This document shows, piece by piece, positions 40,931 through 48,559 of a stretch of DNA of 57,863 nt. The position numbers were made by a program, and so were the translations under genes. Position 1 is the first letter of the stretch. Every line of letters starts with the position of its first letter. The stretch spans positions 1 to 57,863 of the forward strand of contig JAGMCL010000129.1 in the NCBI GenBank assembly GCA_023129165.1, read 5' to 3'. Source of the stretch: Caldifarciminota bacterium (lineage in GTDB: Bacteria > Hydrothermota > UBA3073). Under the pieces are notes generated by a model. It saw only the letters and a list, made by a program, of their open reading frames with translations, did no database searches and was not told where the DNA came from.

Positions 40931-41506
40931 TTATTTACGGTATAGCCCTTTTCTAATTATGTATTCCCTTACACCCTCAGGAACAAGGTATCTGATACTT
41001 TTGCCATTTTTTACCCGCTTTCTTATCATAGTCGATGATATATCCATATTCAGCTCAAAAATCTTTGCCTTCTTCTTCAAAGCTTCATCAATTTCATCCT
41101 TCTCATGGCCGTGTCTTGTTATGATAATAATCCTAAATAATCTAAGAAGGGCATTGGGCTCCCTCCACTCATAGAATTCCTTTGCCTGGTCAGTTCCCAT
41201 AATAAGATAAAATGAATCTCCCTTATTTATATTCATAATCTCCTTTACTGTATCTATAGTATATGAAACCCCTTTTCGTTTTATCTCCAAATCGACTAAA
41301 TGAAAAAAGGGATTGTCCTCTATTGCAATCCTAAGCATCTCCAATCTCACAGTCGGAGGAACATCAGGCTGATGTTTGTGTGGTGGGATAAAGGCAGGAA
41401 TGAATAAAACTCTGCTAAGTTGGAACTCTTCCCTCACAAGTTCAGCTCCTATAAGATGAGCTAAATGAGGGGGATTGAATGTTCCACCAAATATTCCAAG
41501 TCTCAT
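40931..41506 (-). CDS. nadD: NadD, nicotinate-nucleotide adenylyltransferase
   Basis: This 191-residue enzyme transfers AMP to nicotinate mononucleotide in NAD synthesis. It shows the nucleotidyltransferase motif GIFGGTFNPPHLAH (4-17), the PPHK loop (41-44) and the C-terminal SSTMIRKRV (about 157-165). lapB ends 12 bp upstream, so it is in the lapA-lapB unit. The gene order has no obvious functional logic beyond an essential-gene cluster. Confidence 0.95.
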   Translation of the reverse strand: MRLGIFGGTFNPPHLAHLIGAELVREEFQLSRVLFIPAFIPPHKHQPDVPPTVRLEMLRIAIEDNPFFHLVDLEIKRKGVSYTIDTVKEIMNINKGDSFYLIMGTDQAKEFYEWREPNALLRLFRIIIITRHGHEKDEIDEALKKKAKIFELNMDISSTMIRKRVKNGKSIRYLVPEGVREYIIRKGLYRK

Positions 41507-41518
41507 AAGGAGTAAGCA

Positions 41519-42559
41519 CTATTTCCTAATCTTCTCTTTAAGTGTAAGCCACTCAAAACATCTATCACATCGGAAATGAAACTCATTAAACTCACTATTA
41601 CATTTTGAACATTCATACATACTACCTTCAGCACGACCCTTGAGTATTTCCTCTATTACCTCAACTATGCTTTGATAATCACCGTCCCTCTTGTAGGTCT
41701 CAATAAGTTGATATGCGGTCAATTCGTCCCTGCTTCTTTCAAATATCTTAGATAGAATGTCTATAGCCTTCTCTTTCTCTCCGAGTTTATAATAGAGTTC
41801 TGCGAGCCTTCTATGTGCCTCTATAGAACCCGATATCTGTATACAGGATTCATAGATATCAACCATATCATGATAACTCTTCTTTTCAAAGTAGGCATTT
41901 TCAAGCCTATCAAATATGAGGAATGCAAATTCAGGAGAATTTTTAATTATATCTTGCCACAACTCTATCGCACTATCAATATCACTTTCTTTATACTTCA
42001 TATCACCCATATAAAGAAGTGCGGGTATACACGAAGGGTCTAATTTGAGTGCCTTATTAAAGTTTTGAACTGCCTCTCTTTCTTGATCTTTATCAAGGAG
42101 AAACTTACCATATAAGGCACGTACACACGCAAGTTTTTTTCTATCTCCGATTTTCCTTCTTATTACCAGAGCTTCCTCCCACATCTCTGCCTGTTCATAT
42201 ATGCCAACAAGCATATTAAGGTATAAATCATTTCTTGGAGCAATATTTACTATCTCTTTCAAATATGGGATACTCTCTCTAAATTTCCTTGCTGTAAAAA
42301 AGTCATCCACAAGTGACTGCAAGACCCTGATCTTTATTTTAGTCTCCAGCCTGGGTTTTATAAGTGATTTATGAATTCTAATTGCTTCTTCAATCAAATT
42401 TCTTCTCCTGAGAATATCCCCCAACCTGATATAGGCAGCTATATCCGTGGGATTGGAATTAACATATTTTCTCAGCAATATCTCCGCCTCTTCCTCATTC
42501 CTGGCAAGAAGAATATCGGTGTATGTTATGGTGTCTCTACTCCTCCTTCTCAAGTTCAT
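41519..42559 (-). CDS. lapB: LapB (YciM)-like TPR protein with zinc ribbon
   Basis: This 346-residue protein consists of about nine TPR units (20-310), with LGDILRRRNLIEEAIRIHKSL matching the LapB start of the repeat array, and a C-terminal rubredoxin-like ribbon with Cys 317, 320, 331 and 334. In E. coli LapB adapts LpxC to FtsH and so controls lipopolysaccharide synthesis. The N-terminal membrane helix of the E. coli protein is absent here; a link to the membrane could come through LapA, whose gene overlaps it by 23 bp. ftsH lies at 54196-56094. Confidence 0.87.
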   Translation of the reverse strand: MNLRRRSRDTITYTDILLARNEEEAEILLRKYVNSNPTDIAAYIRLGDILRRRNLIEEAIRIHKSLIKPRLETKIKIRVLQSLVDDFFTARKFRESIPYLKEIVNIAPRNDLYLNMLVGIYEQAEMWEEALVIRRKIGDRKKLACVRALYGKFLLDKDQEREAVQNFNKALKLDPSCIPALLYMGDMKYKESDIDSAIELWQDIIKNSPEFAFLIFDRLENAYFEKKSYHDMVDIYESCIQISGSIEAHRRLAELYYKLGEKEKAIDILSKIFERSRDELTAYQLIETYKRDGDYQSIVEVIEEILKGRAEGSMYECSKCNSEFNEFHFRCDRCFEWLTLKEKIRK

Positions 42560-42854
42560 TTTCCTCCTCCTCGAGTGGTAAATTTCTTATTGCACCAAGC
42601 TCTTCCTTTAGACCCTTGATTTCCTTCTCTCTACCTCGTAATATCTTTCTCAACTTTATCTCATTTATTACCATTATTATAAATGCGAAAATCGCACCAA
42701 CGACTACTGATTCAATTATTACAAGAGAAACAGAGATGTTTTCCACAGACCTGCCAAGAAGGTGCAATGTTATTAACTGACTGCCATTTTGAGCCAAAAT
42801 AACCGTACCAAATACCACAAATAATATCACAATGATTCCAATTAATAAAAACAT
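42537..42854 (-). CDS. lapA: LapA-domain membrane protein
   Basis: This 105-residue protein has two membrane helices (about 2-21 and 42-65) with the LapA/DUF1049 pattern in between (VFGTVILAQNGSQLITLHLL) and a charged coiled-coil tail. It is the usual partner of LapB at the inner membrane. GGGGAGGAG precedes ATG 42854. The SPOR lipoprotein gene ends 70 bp upstream. Confidence 0.85.
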   Translation of the reverse strand: MFLLIGIIVILFVVFGTVILAQNGSQLITLHLLGRSVENISVSLVIIESVVVGAIFAFIIMVINEIKLRKILRGREKEIKGLKEELGAIRNLPLEEEENELEKEE

Positions 42855-42924
42855 ACTCCTCCCCTGTTGATTTTAAAAATATTAATACTAATTTAGGCGA
42901 TTATAAAACATTTGACACTAAACC

Positions 42925-44511
42925 CTACTCATATCTTTTCATCTCCTCAATCCATTCGCCATTCCTGTATCTAACAACCGAATATAACCCCCCCTGTAAA
43001 GTAGGAGTTACAATCTCAAGATCTCCATCTCCATCTATATCGTAAAAAGATGGATAGCCAGTATATTTCTCAAGATACCCGGTGATTGTGTGGATGATAT
43101 TGTACATGCCATTTTTAATCTCAAATATTACTATATCCTTTCCATCTCTCATGCAAGCTTCTTCCATATAACCGTTACCACTGAGATCCCTTATTAATGG
43201 AGATGGTATTTCACTTAGATGTATCTCTGACTCCAATACCCACGATTTCTCTTTAATAACTTCATCAACCTTCTCAGAAATTAACAGTGCATAATCCTTC
43301 TGTTTAAATGCACCAACCCTTACCTTAAACCAGCCATCACTACCAACAAGATAAGCCGGATAACCAGCAGTTAAAAGTCTTTCAATAAGTTGCTCTGCAC
43401 TTCTCTTATTCTTCGAAGAACTCACCTGTATCGTAAATAGACGGACTGTCGTATCTACATCTGTAGGAAAGTACTTTTCTTCATTCTCTTTCTTCATTTT
43501 GAACCTTATAGTAGGAATGAAAATATCCTCTCCTTTTATATCTACGATACCTTCCACTACAAGGCTATCACTCCTTATAACCGCCATTCCACCATCTGTT
43601 AATGCGTATATTTTAGAATCAAGTGGACTGGTCTCAACATCGATACAGGATATATTTATCTCCTTTAACAACTCATCTGTTCCGGCATCGAATATTAACA
43701 GTCTATCCAAACATGCCACAGTACCATATGAACCATCTCTTGAGAGACGGATAAGGATTGGTTCTGTTATCAGAGATGCAATTTTATCTATATTATAGGT
43801 GGCTCTATCTACGACATACAATCCCCTTGTGGTTACAACATAAATCTTATTACCTGCTGGTGTCGCTACGAGTTCAACTGGAGTATCGTCTATCTTAATA
43901 CTCTTACTTAGAATAAAATCCTTCTCCTGGTAAACATCTATTCTATTACTAAATGCAACATACGTCCTAAGACCATAAGGACTCACACAGAAAGTAATCG
44001 GATTATCTAACTCTTTTATCTTCTCTGTCCTTTCCTTTTTATCAATTGACATTACTTTATGAGGAGTTAGAAGCCATATATTCCTATAACTTTCGCTATA
44101 GTCGATTATTGTGTCCTCGACAATCCATTGGTCATTATAAAGCATTCCATCCCGATTTATTGAAAATACATCCCCGTTTGTAATAATGACTGCCAATGTA
44201 GCAGAATGAAGCTCTAAAACTTTTTCTACTTTATTTGCCTCGAAGCTATATTTATAGAGATTTGAGTTATGGAAGAAAACTGTGTCTCTATATATAAAGA
44301 ATCCTCTGGGATTATGCACATTTGTGCTGGCAATAAATGAATAGGAAGAAAGATCATATGTCCTAAACTCATAAGCATCAGTAACAAAAACTACAAAGCC
44401 ATTAAAATCCTCCTCTTTCTCAAAATATACATCTCTCTTCTTTGGAGAATCACCACAGGAAATAAAAAATAAAACCATTAGAACTGATAGATATGAAAAA
44501 AACCGTTTCAT
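42925..44511 (-). CDS. Lipoprotein with beta-propeller-like repeats and a SPOR domain
   Basis: This 528-residue protein has a lipoprotein signal (Cys 19 in FISC). A long region of about 300 residues follows with repeated 'YVVTTRGLYVVDR'-like strands, suggesting a WD/YVTN-type beta-propeller. A SPOR domain at about 365-440 (RLFTIQVSSSK...GSDGWFKVRVGAF) binds denuded peptidoglycan glycans in known cases, and the protein ends with a GNGYMEEA/DIDGDGDLEIV segment like an FG-GAP repeat. It is probably attached to the outer membrane and recognises the cell wall. It overlaps the HD gene by ATGA. Confidence 0.8.
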   Translation of the reverse strand: MKRFFSYLSVLMVLFFISCGDSPKKRDVYFEKEEDFNGFVVFVTDAYEFRTYDLSSYSFIASTNVHNPRGFFIYRDTVFFHNSNLYKYSFEANKVEKVLELHSATLAVIITNGDVFSINRDGMLYNDQWIVEDTIIDYSESYRNIWLLTPHKVMSIDKKERTEKIKELDNPITFCVSPYGLRTYVAFSNRIDVYQEKDFILSKSIKIDDTPVELVATPAGNKIYVVTTRGLYVVDRATYNIDKIASLITEPILIRLSRDGSYGTVACLDRLLIFDAGTDELLKEINISCIDVETSPLDSKIYALTDGGMAVIRSDSLVVEGIVDIKGEDIFIPTIRFKMKKENEEKYFPTDVDTTVRLFTIQVSSSKNKRSAEQLIERLLTAGYPAYLVGSDGWFKVRVGAFKQKDYALLISEKVDEVIKEKSWVLESEIHLSEIPSPLIRDLSGNGYMEEACMRDGKDIVIFEIKNGMYNIIHTITGYLEKYTGYPSFYDIDGDGDLEIVTPTLQGGLYSVVRYRNGEWIEEMKRYE

Positions 44512-45167
44512 ATCATCTTACCCCCATTTATGATAAGCTCAAATTTGTATCCAAGAAAGTCAGCTGCTTTTCTCGACACAATCATCCGAGAGATAAATAT
44601 CTCAAAGTACTCCATAACTGACGATATCTCAGTATCTATTGATATGTCAAGGGTAATTAGCTTGGTTCGTTTATTAACTCTTAACGAGGAACTCTCGGTG
44701 GAGTAATTGACTCTATCGTGTATATCGAACTTGATAAATTTAGGATTCCTTACCCTTGAACGATGAACATCTGCCTTGTCTGCAAGGATCAATGCTGCAG
44801 TTACATCTGATACAGACAGCCCATCTTCTTCATGGTGATTTCCTATAGATGTAATTATCTCTGATACATCATTAATATCCATACCCATTTGTGTAAGTAT
44901 CTGGTTCACAATTAGGGCGCCTGTTTGGGCATGATTACGCCTTGATATAACATTGCCTATGTCATGGAGGTAACCAGATATAGCAGCGAGTTCGCATATT
45001 CTCTCGTTTTTTCCCAGTTCTTTAAGTACCATCCGAGCATCTCTCGATACTATGTATGAATGTCTCTCTCCATGTTCTGTGTATCCTATCACACCAAGCG
45101 TGTTATCTGCCTTATTTATATATGCCTTTACAGCCGAGTTATTCTTTACATCTTTCAATGTTATCAT
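44508..45167 (-). CDS. HD-domain phosphohydrolase
   Basis: This 219-residue protein has the HD metal-site residues His 36 (ERHS), His 68 and Asp 69 (LHDIGN), His 79, His 111/112 (NHHEE) and Asp 130 (LADKADVH). Metal-dependent nucleotide or cyclic-nucleotide phosphohydrolase activity is expected, but the substrate is unknown. It overlaps the genes on both sides by 4 bp (ATGA), so it belongs to one coupled operon with the ABC ATPase and the SPOR lipoprotein. Confidence 0.85.
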   Translation of the reverse strand: MITLKDVKNNSAVKAYINKADNTLGVIGYTEHGERHSYIVSRDARMVLKELGKNERICELAAISGYLHDIGNVISRRNHAQTGALIVNQILTQMGMDINDVSEIITSIGNHHEEDGLSVSDVTAALILADKADVHRSRVRNPKFIKFDIHDRVNYSTESSSLRVNKRTKLITLDISIDTEISSVMEYFEIFISRMIVSRKAADFLGYKFELIINGGKMI

Positions 45168-46207
45168 AACCTCTTACCTGTTTCAGTATCGAATATATGT
45201 AGTTTTTCACTCCTGAAGCTTATATCTATAGTATCATCCGACTTAGGTGGGGATTCATAGGTTCTCATAATCGAACGAACTTCTCCTATAGACAGATGAA
45301 GAAGTGCCTCGTTTCCAAGTGCCTCAACAAGTTCCACCCTTGCCCTGATCTTTCCTTTTGTATCGATAATTATGTCTTCAGGTCTCACCCCTATTGTAAC
45401 CTTTCCTTTAACACGCTTCAGGGGCATTTTGATATTACCATCAGAAGAAATGAATATACCCTTATCTACAATCCCCTGGAAGAAATTCATAGGTGGAGTA
45501 CCAATAAATCCTGCCACAAAATGATTAATAGGATTATCATAAAGAGCCTTTGAATCACCTATCTGCTGTATTAAACCCTCATTTAATATCACAATTTTGT
45601 CTCCCATTGTCATAGCCTCTACCTGATCGTGCGTCACGTAAACTGCTGTAGTTCCCAGTTCTCGCTGAAGTTTTTTCACCTCTGTTCTCATCTCTACCCT
45701 TAGTTTTGCATCAAGATTTGAAAGGGGTTCATCAAATAGAAAGATTTGTGGATTTCTTACAATTGCCCTTCCCACAGCGACTCTTTGCCTTTGTCCACCA
45801 GATAAAGCCCTTGGTCTTCTTTTTATAAGTTTTTCTATCCCAAGGAGCTTCGAGACATCACTAACGCGTTTTCTAATCTTTTCTTTTGGATACTTTCTAA
45901 GTTTCAGGGCAAATGCCATATTATCAAAAACTGTCATATGAGGATAAAGGGCATAATCCTGAAATACCATTGCGATATCCCTGTCCTTAGGTGGTACGCT
46001 ATTCACAAGTCTGTCTCCTATGTATATTTCACCTTCTGTGGGTGTTTCCAATCCTGCTATCAACCTTAGTGTTGTTGATTTACCACATCCTGAGGGACCA
46101 ACAAGCACACAAAACTCCTTATCTTCAATCTCAAGATTAATATCCTCAATACCTACAACATTCTTATCATAAATCTTCTTTAAGGCAACCAGTCTTACAT
46201 TTGCCAT
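45164..46207 (-). CDS. Sugar-type ABC transporter ATPase (MalK/UgpC/MsmX-like)
   Basis: This 347-residue protein has Walker A GPSGCGKST (38-46), Q-loop MVFQDYALYPHMTV, signature LSGGQRQRVA, Walker B IFLFDEPLSNLDAK and the H-loop VTHDQVEAM, followed by a C-terminal OB-type regulatory domain (about 240-347, IGVRPEDI). This matches the multi-use ATPases that power carbohydrate importers. No permease or binding protein is nearby, so it is probably shared with transporters elsewhere. It overlaps dapF by 13 bp and the HD gene by 4 bp. Confidence 0.92.
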   Translation of the reverse strand: MANVRLVALKKIYDKNVVGIEDINLEIEDKEFCVLVGPSGCGKSTTLRLIAGLETPTEGEIYIGDRLVNSVPPKDRDIAMVFQDYALYPHMTVFDNMAFALKLRKYPKEKIRKRVSDVSKLLGIEKLIKRRPRALSGGQRQRVAVGRAIVRNPQIFLFDEPLSNLDAKLRVEMRTEVKKLQRELGTTAVYVTHDQVEAMTMGDKIVILNEGLIQQIGDSKALYDNPINHFVAGFIGTPPMNFFQGIVDKGIFISSDGNIKMPLKRVKGKVTIGVRPEDIIIDTKGKIRARVELVEALGNEALLHLSIGEVRSIMRTYESPPKSDDTIDISFRSEKLHIFDTETGKRL

Positions 46208-47007
46208 AATGCCTCCTGTAATTCTCCTACGTATACTACCCTGGCATGTCCCTCAAGAATATTATTTGATACATCTACAATAAATTCACTCCCTCCCCTT
46301 GTATTCACTTTAACAGGAGATGATACAAACCTTAAAAGGACAGCAATGACAGCAGAAGCAAATGCTCCTGTTCCACAGGAAAAAGTCTCTTTCTCTACAC
46401 CTCTTTCATAAGTTCGAATACTCAGCTCAGAATTGCCAATTAGCTGAACAAAATCTACATTGGCACCATCTGGAAAGAATAACTTATGGTCTCGGATCTT
46501 TCTACCTATCTCATCCACGGGTATTTCTTCTATTTTCTCATGGAAGACTACTGTATGTGGGACACCGGTATTAATGTGATGACAATTTAGACTCCTGTCC
46601 TCAATAGCCAATTCTTGATTTAGATGAATATTCCCTGGTAAAGGAAGAAACAGTTTGATTTTCTTACTCTGAACCTCTGCTTTTACTCGGCCAACTGGAG
46701 TGTTAAATGTAAATGTCTTCTTTCTTTTACCTAAAAATTGACAGGCACGCACAGCAGATAAAGCACCATTTATGCAGAATGGAGCATCAGAACCATCAGA
46801 ATTAAAACAAACCCAGTTAAAATCAGCATCCTTAGCCTCTGTAAGAATGATTACACCATCCGCACCAACGGATAACCCTCTCTTACATATATATTGAATA
46901 GCAGGGAGGAAATTTGAAGTCTTAACCTTCTTATCCCTGTTATCTATCAGTATAAAATCATTCCCACCGCCTGAAACCTTTATAAATTGTAATCCCTTAA
47001 GATTCAT
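46195..47007 (-). CDS. dapF: DapF, diaminopimelate epimerase
   Basis: This 270-residue enzyme converts LL- to meso-diaminopimelate for lysine and peptidoglycan synthesis. The two catalytic cysteines are present: Cys 78 in FCINGA and Cys 211 in FSCGTGA. The family normally has CGNGxR around the first cysteine; here the Gly is Ile and the Arg follows later. GGGNDF (13-18), NTPVG and ERGVEKET are otherwise typical. It is the first gene of the overlapping minus-strand operon. Epimerase activity is likely but the altered motif is worth noting. Confidence 0.9.
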   Translation of the reverse strand: MNLKGLQFIKVSGGGNDFILIDNRDKKVKTSNFLPAIQYICKRGLSVGADGVIILTEAKDADFNWVCFNSDGSDAPFCINGALSAVRACQFLGKRKKTFTFNTPVGRVKAEVQSKKIKLFLPLPGNIHLNQELAIEDRSLNCHHINTGVPHTVVFHEKIEEIPVDEIGRKIRDHKLFFPDGANVDFVQLIGNSELSIRTYERGVEKETFSCGTGAFASAVIAVLLRFVSSPVKVNTRGGSEFIVDVSNNILEGHARVVYVGELQEALWQM

Positions 47008-47219
47008 AATTTCTCTTAATCTCCCTTCTTTTTTACTTGCGCCTTACACTTTACGCCTTACTATAATTTTCCCTTCCAATCAACCATTCAACCAATTAAC
47101 CAATCAACTAATTAACTATTCAACTTATCAACTATTCTCCTTTTAACTTTTAACTTTTTACTTTTTACTTTTTCCCTTTTACTTCTTACTTTTGACTTTT
47201 AACTTTTTACTTGTACCTA
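47008..47219. repeat. AATTAACCAATCAAC and TTTTAACTTTTT repeats
   Basis: The inverted GTTGATTGGTTGATTAG family (47085-47130) is followed by a run of TTTTTACTTTTTACTTTTTCC and TTTTGACTTTTAAC units (47145-47215). No gene is present. dapF expression has to come from a promoter I cannot place here. Confidence 0.7.
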
Positions 47220-47308
47220 CGGAGAGGGAGGGATTCGAACCCACGTTCCACTTTTCAGTAGAAAACCGATTAGCAATCGGTTGCCTTCAGCCGCTCGGCC
47301 ACCTCTCC
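47220..47308 (-). tRNA. tRNA-Ser (GCU)
   Basis: On the minus strand it has acceptor GGAGAGG/CCTCTCC with discriminator G, anticodon stem ACCGA/TCGGT around TTGCTAA (anticodon GCU), a long variable arm and T loop GTTCGAATC. CCA is not encoded. Confidence 0.97.
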
Positions 47309-47411
47309 AATTCCTGAAACGGTGAATAGTGATGAGTGAAGAGTGAATTTTTATCAAATAATCCACTCATTTAACTCCCATATTGAAACGGAGAAGAGTG
47401 ATGAGTGAATT

Positions 47412-47630
47412 TTATCGGATAATCCACTTATCTGGCTCCTGTATCATCGTGACAATCTGAGCAAGGATTCTGTCATAAGTATCATCCAAACTTTTTGTGG
47501 TATCTTGGTCAAGATATCCACACTTTAAACTAAACTCTAACCAAACTCGTGTTTCCTCGGCTTCGGTCTCTGAATCACTCAACTTACTTATGTAAGCAGC
47601 TTCATATCTACGCTTCCTCCATGCTTTTTA
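47412..47630 (-). pseudogene. Four-helix-bundle protein, C-terminal half
   Basis: The open frame reads KAWRKRRYEAAYISKLSDSE...VWLEFSLKCGYLD...YDRILAQIVTMI..PDKWIIR and ends at TAA (47412-47414). This is the second half of a 23S rRNA intervening-sequence-type four-helix-bundle protein (IVP/S23 family). It has no start codon of its own; a TAA precedes Lys-Ala-Trp at the edge of the inserted element. The first half is at 47924-48105. Confidence 0.8.
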
Positions 47631-47923
47631 CCCTGTGTAATAAATAGTAGTCAAGACTCATTCAGATAATATTTTAATCTATTTCGAATATATCTTTTCC
47701 CATAAGTAGTCTTCAAATATCTTTCCCTATGTAAGGCATCTTTCTTATGAGGACACACCTCATAATACACTAGTTCAAAAGGTATACGACTCATAGTTGA
47801 TTCTATTTTTCCTTTATTGTGCAATTCAACTCTTTTCTTTAAATCGGCAGTATACCCTATATAGAACTGCATATCCTTTTTACTTCTCAATATGTAAACA
47901 TAATACATTTCTATTACACAGGG
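47631..47923 (-). mobile_element. 293-bp GIY-YIG element with 12-bp terminal inverted repeats
   Basis: The ends are CCCTGTGTAATA (47631-47642) and TATTACACAGGG (47912-47923), perfect inverted repeats. Between them is a single 85-codon GIY-YIG gene starting 4 bp inside one end and stopping 8 bp before the other. The element separates the two halves of a four-helix-bundle gene. No target-site duplication is visible, and about four expected codons (A-N-I-A) of the host gene are missing at the junction. Confidence 0.75.
47651..47908 (-). CDS. GIY-YIG nuclease of the small stand-alone type
   Basis: This 85-residue protein has the GIY-YIG core as YYVYILRS (2-9) and FYIGYT (15-20), the conserved Arg in LKKRVELHN (about 24-32), and a Glu in YYEVCPHKKDALHRERYLK, where the metal-binding Glu is expected. 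These single-domain nucleases (UPF0213/YhbQ-like) are often mobile and occur in many copies in candidate-phylum genomes. ATG 47908 has no Shine-Dalgarno. It is the only gene of the element and could act as its homing or nicking enzyme, which is inference. Confidence 0.85.
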   Translation of the reverse strand: MYYVYILRSKKDMQFYIGYTADLKKRVELHNKGKIESTMSRIPFELVYYEVCPHKKDALHRERYLKTTYGKRYIRNRLKYYLNES

Positions 47924-48105
47924 CAGGCAGAACGAGATGAGCGCCTTATCTGACCAGTTAGTGAATACTTTTCTTCTTTAGTAAACTTCTTGGTCAATTC
48001 GAAGATCCGCATTGCCGCATCCATGGCAAGTTGATATACCCTCAAATCCTTATAACTTCTCACTCTTCTCTCTTCTCTATTCACCTTTCTCTCCTCACTC
48101 CTCAC
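47924..48105 (-). pseudogene. Four-helix-bundle protein, N-terminal half
   Basis: The frame gives RSYKDLRVYQLAMDAAMRIF...EEKYSLTGQIRRSSRSAC and then runs into the element, ending at a TAA inside its terminal repeat. It is the first half of an IVP/S23-type protein, whose family continues ANIAEAWRKRRY; that continuation begins in the fragment at 47412-47630. The apparent start (GTG 48105) and the first 15 residues come from GAAGAGAGAAGAG-type repeat DNA, so the native start may be at one of the following GTG codons. Confidence 0.8.
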
Positions 48106-48134
48106 TCTTCGCTCTTCTCTCTTCTCAAATAACC

Positions 48135-48217
48135 CGGAGGGCGAGGGATTCGAACCCCCATGGGATTGCTCCCGGCGGATTTCAAGTCCGCTGCCTTACC
48201 GTTAGGACTAGCCCTCC
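48135..48217 (-). tRNA. tRNA-Ser (UGA)
   Basis: On the minus strand it has acceptor GGAGGGC/GCCCTCC with discriminator G, anticodon stem GCGGA/TCCGC around CTTGAAA (anticodon UGA), a variable arm of the class II size and T loop GTTCGAATC. CCA is not encoded. The length and anticodon exclude tRNA-Sec. Confidence 0.95.
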
Positions 48218-48241
48218 TTATTTTATTGTAATTCGGTTATT

Positions 48242-48270
48242 ATTATACCACGAACTACCATAAATGTCAA
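48242..48270 (-). promoter_or_regulatory. Promoter of tRNA-Ser (UGA)
   Basis: On the minus strand TTGACA is at 48270-48265 and TATAAT at 48247-48242, 17 bp apart, 25 bp before the tRNA. A second TTGACT lies just upstream of it. Confidence 0.88.
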
Positions 48271-48559
48271 GAAAAAAGTCAACGGATTAAGCGGATTTAT
48301 CAGATTATAGAAAAAATAAAGCATCAGCGGGTTCAACGCCAACCTGATGGTAGGTAGGGATTTAACTGGTTAACTAAAGAAGGGACAAGCAACTTTTTTC
48401 ACATATTGTAAGGGCAATAGTTAAGGTGGGGATTAAAACGAACAAAAAGTTAGTCGAGTTTCTGTATTGTTCAGAAATAATATATAATTTAACATCAATT
48501 GAATTTGTTGAAGCGAAGCATAATCTGTCAACTGACACCAATATCTTCCGCCTGACCCT
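48271..48559. other. Unassigned intergenic DNA
   Basis: Nothing recognisable is seen apart from a possible AACCTGATGGTAGGTAGGG fragment. It does not show the common repeat families and contains no convincing gene. Confidence 0.5.

Noticed and set aside
48135-48217. Possible selenocysteine tRNA
   Set aside because: The anticodon is UGA (Ser), not UCA, and the stem lengths are those of an ordinary tRNA-Ser.
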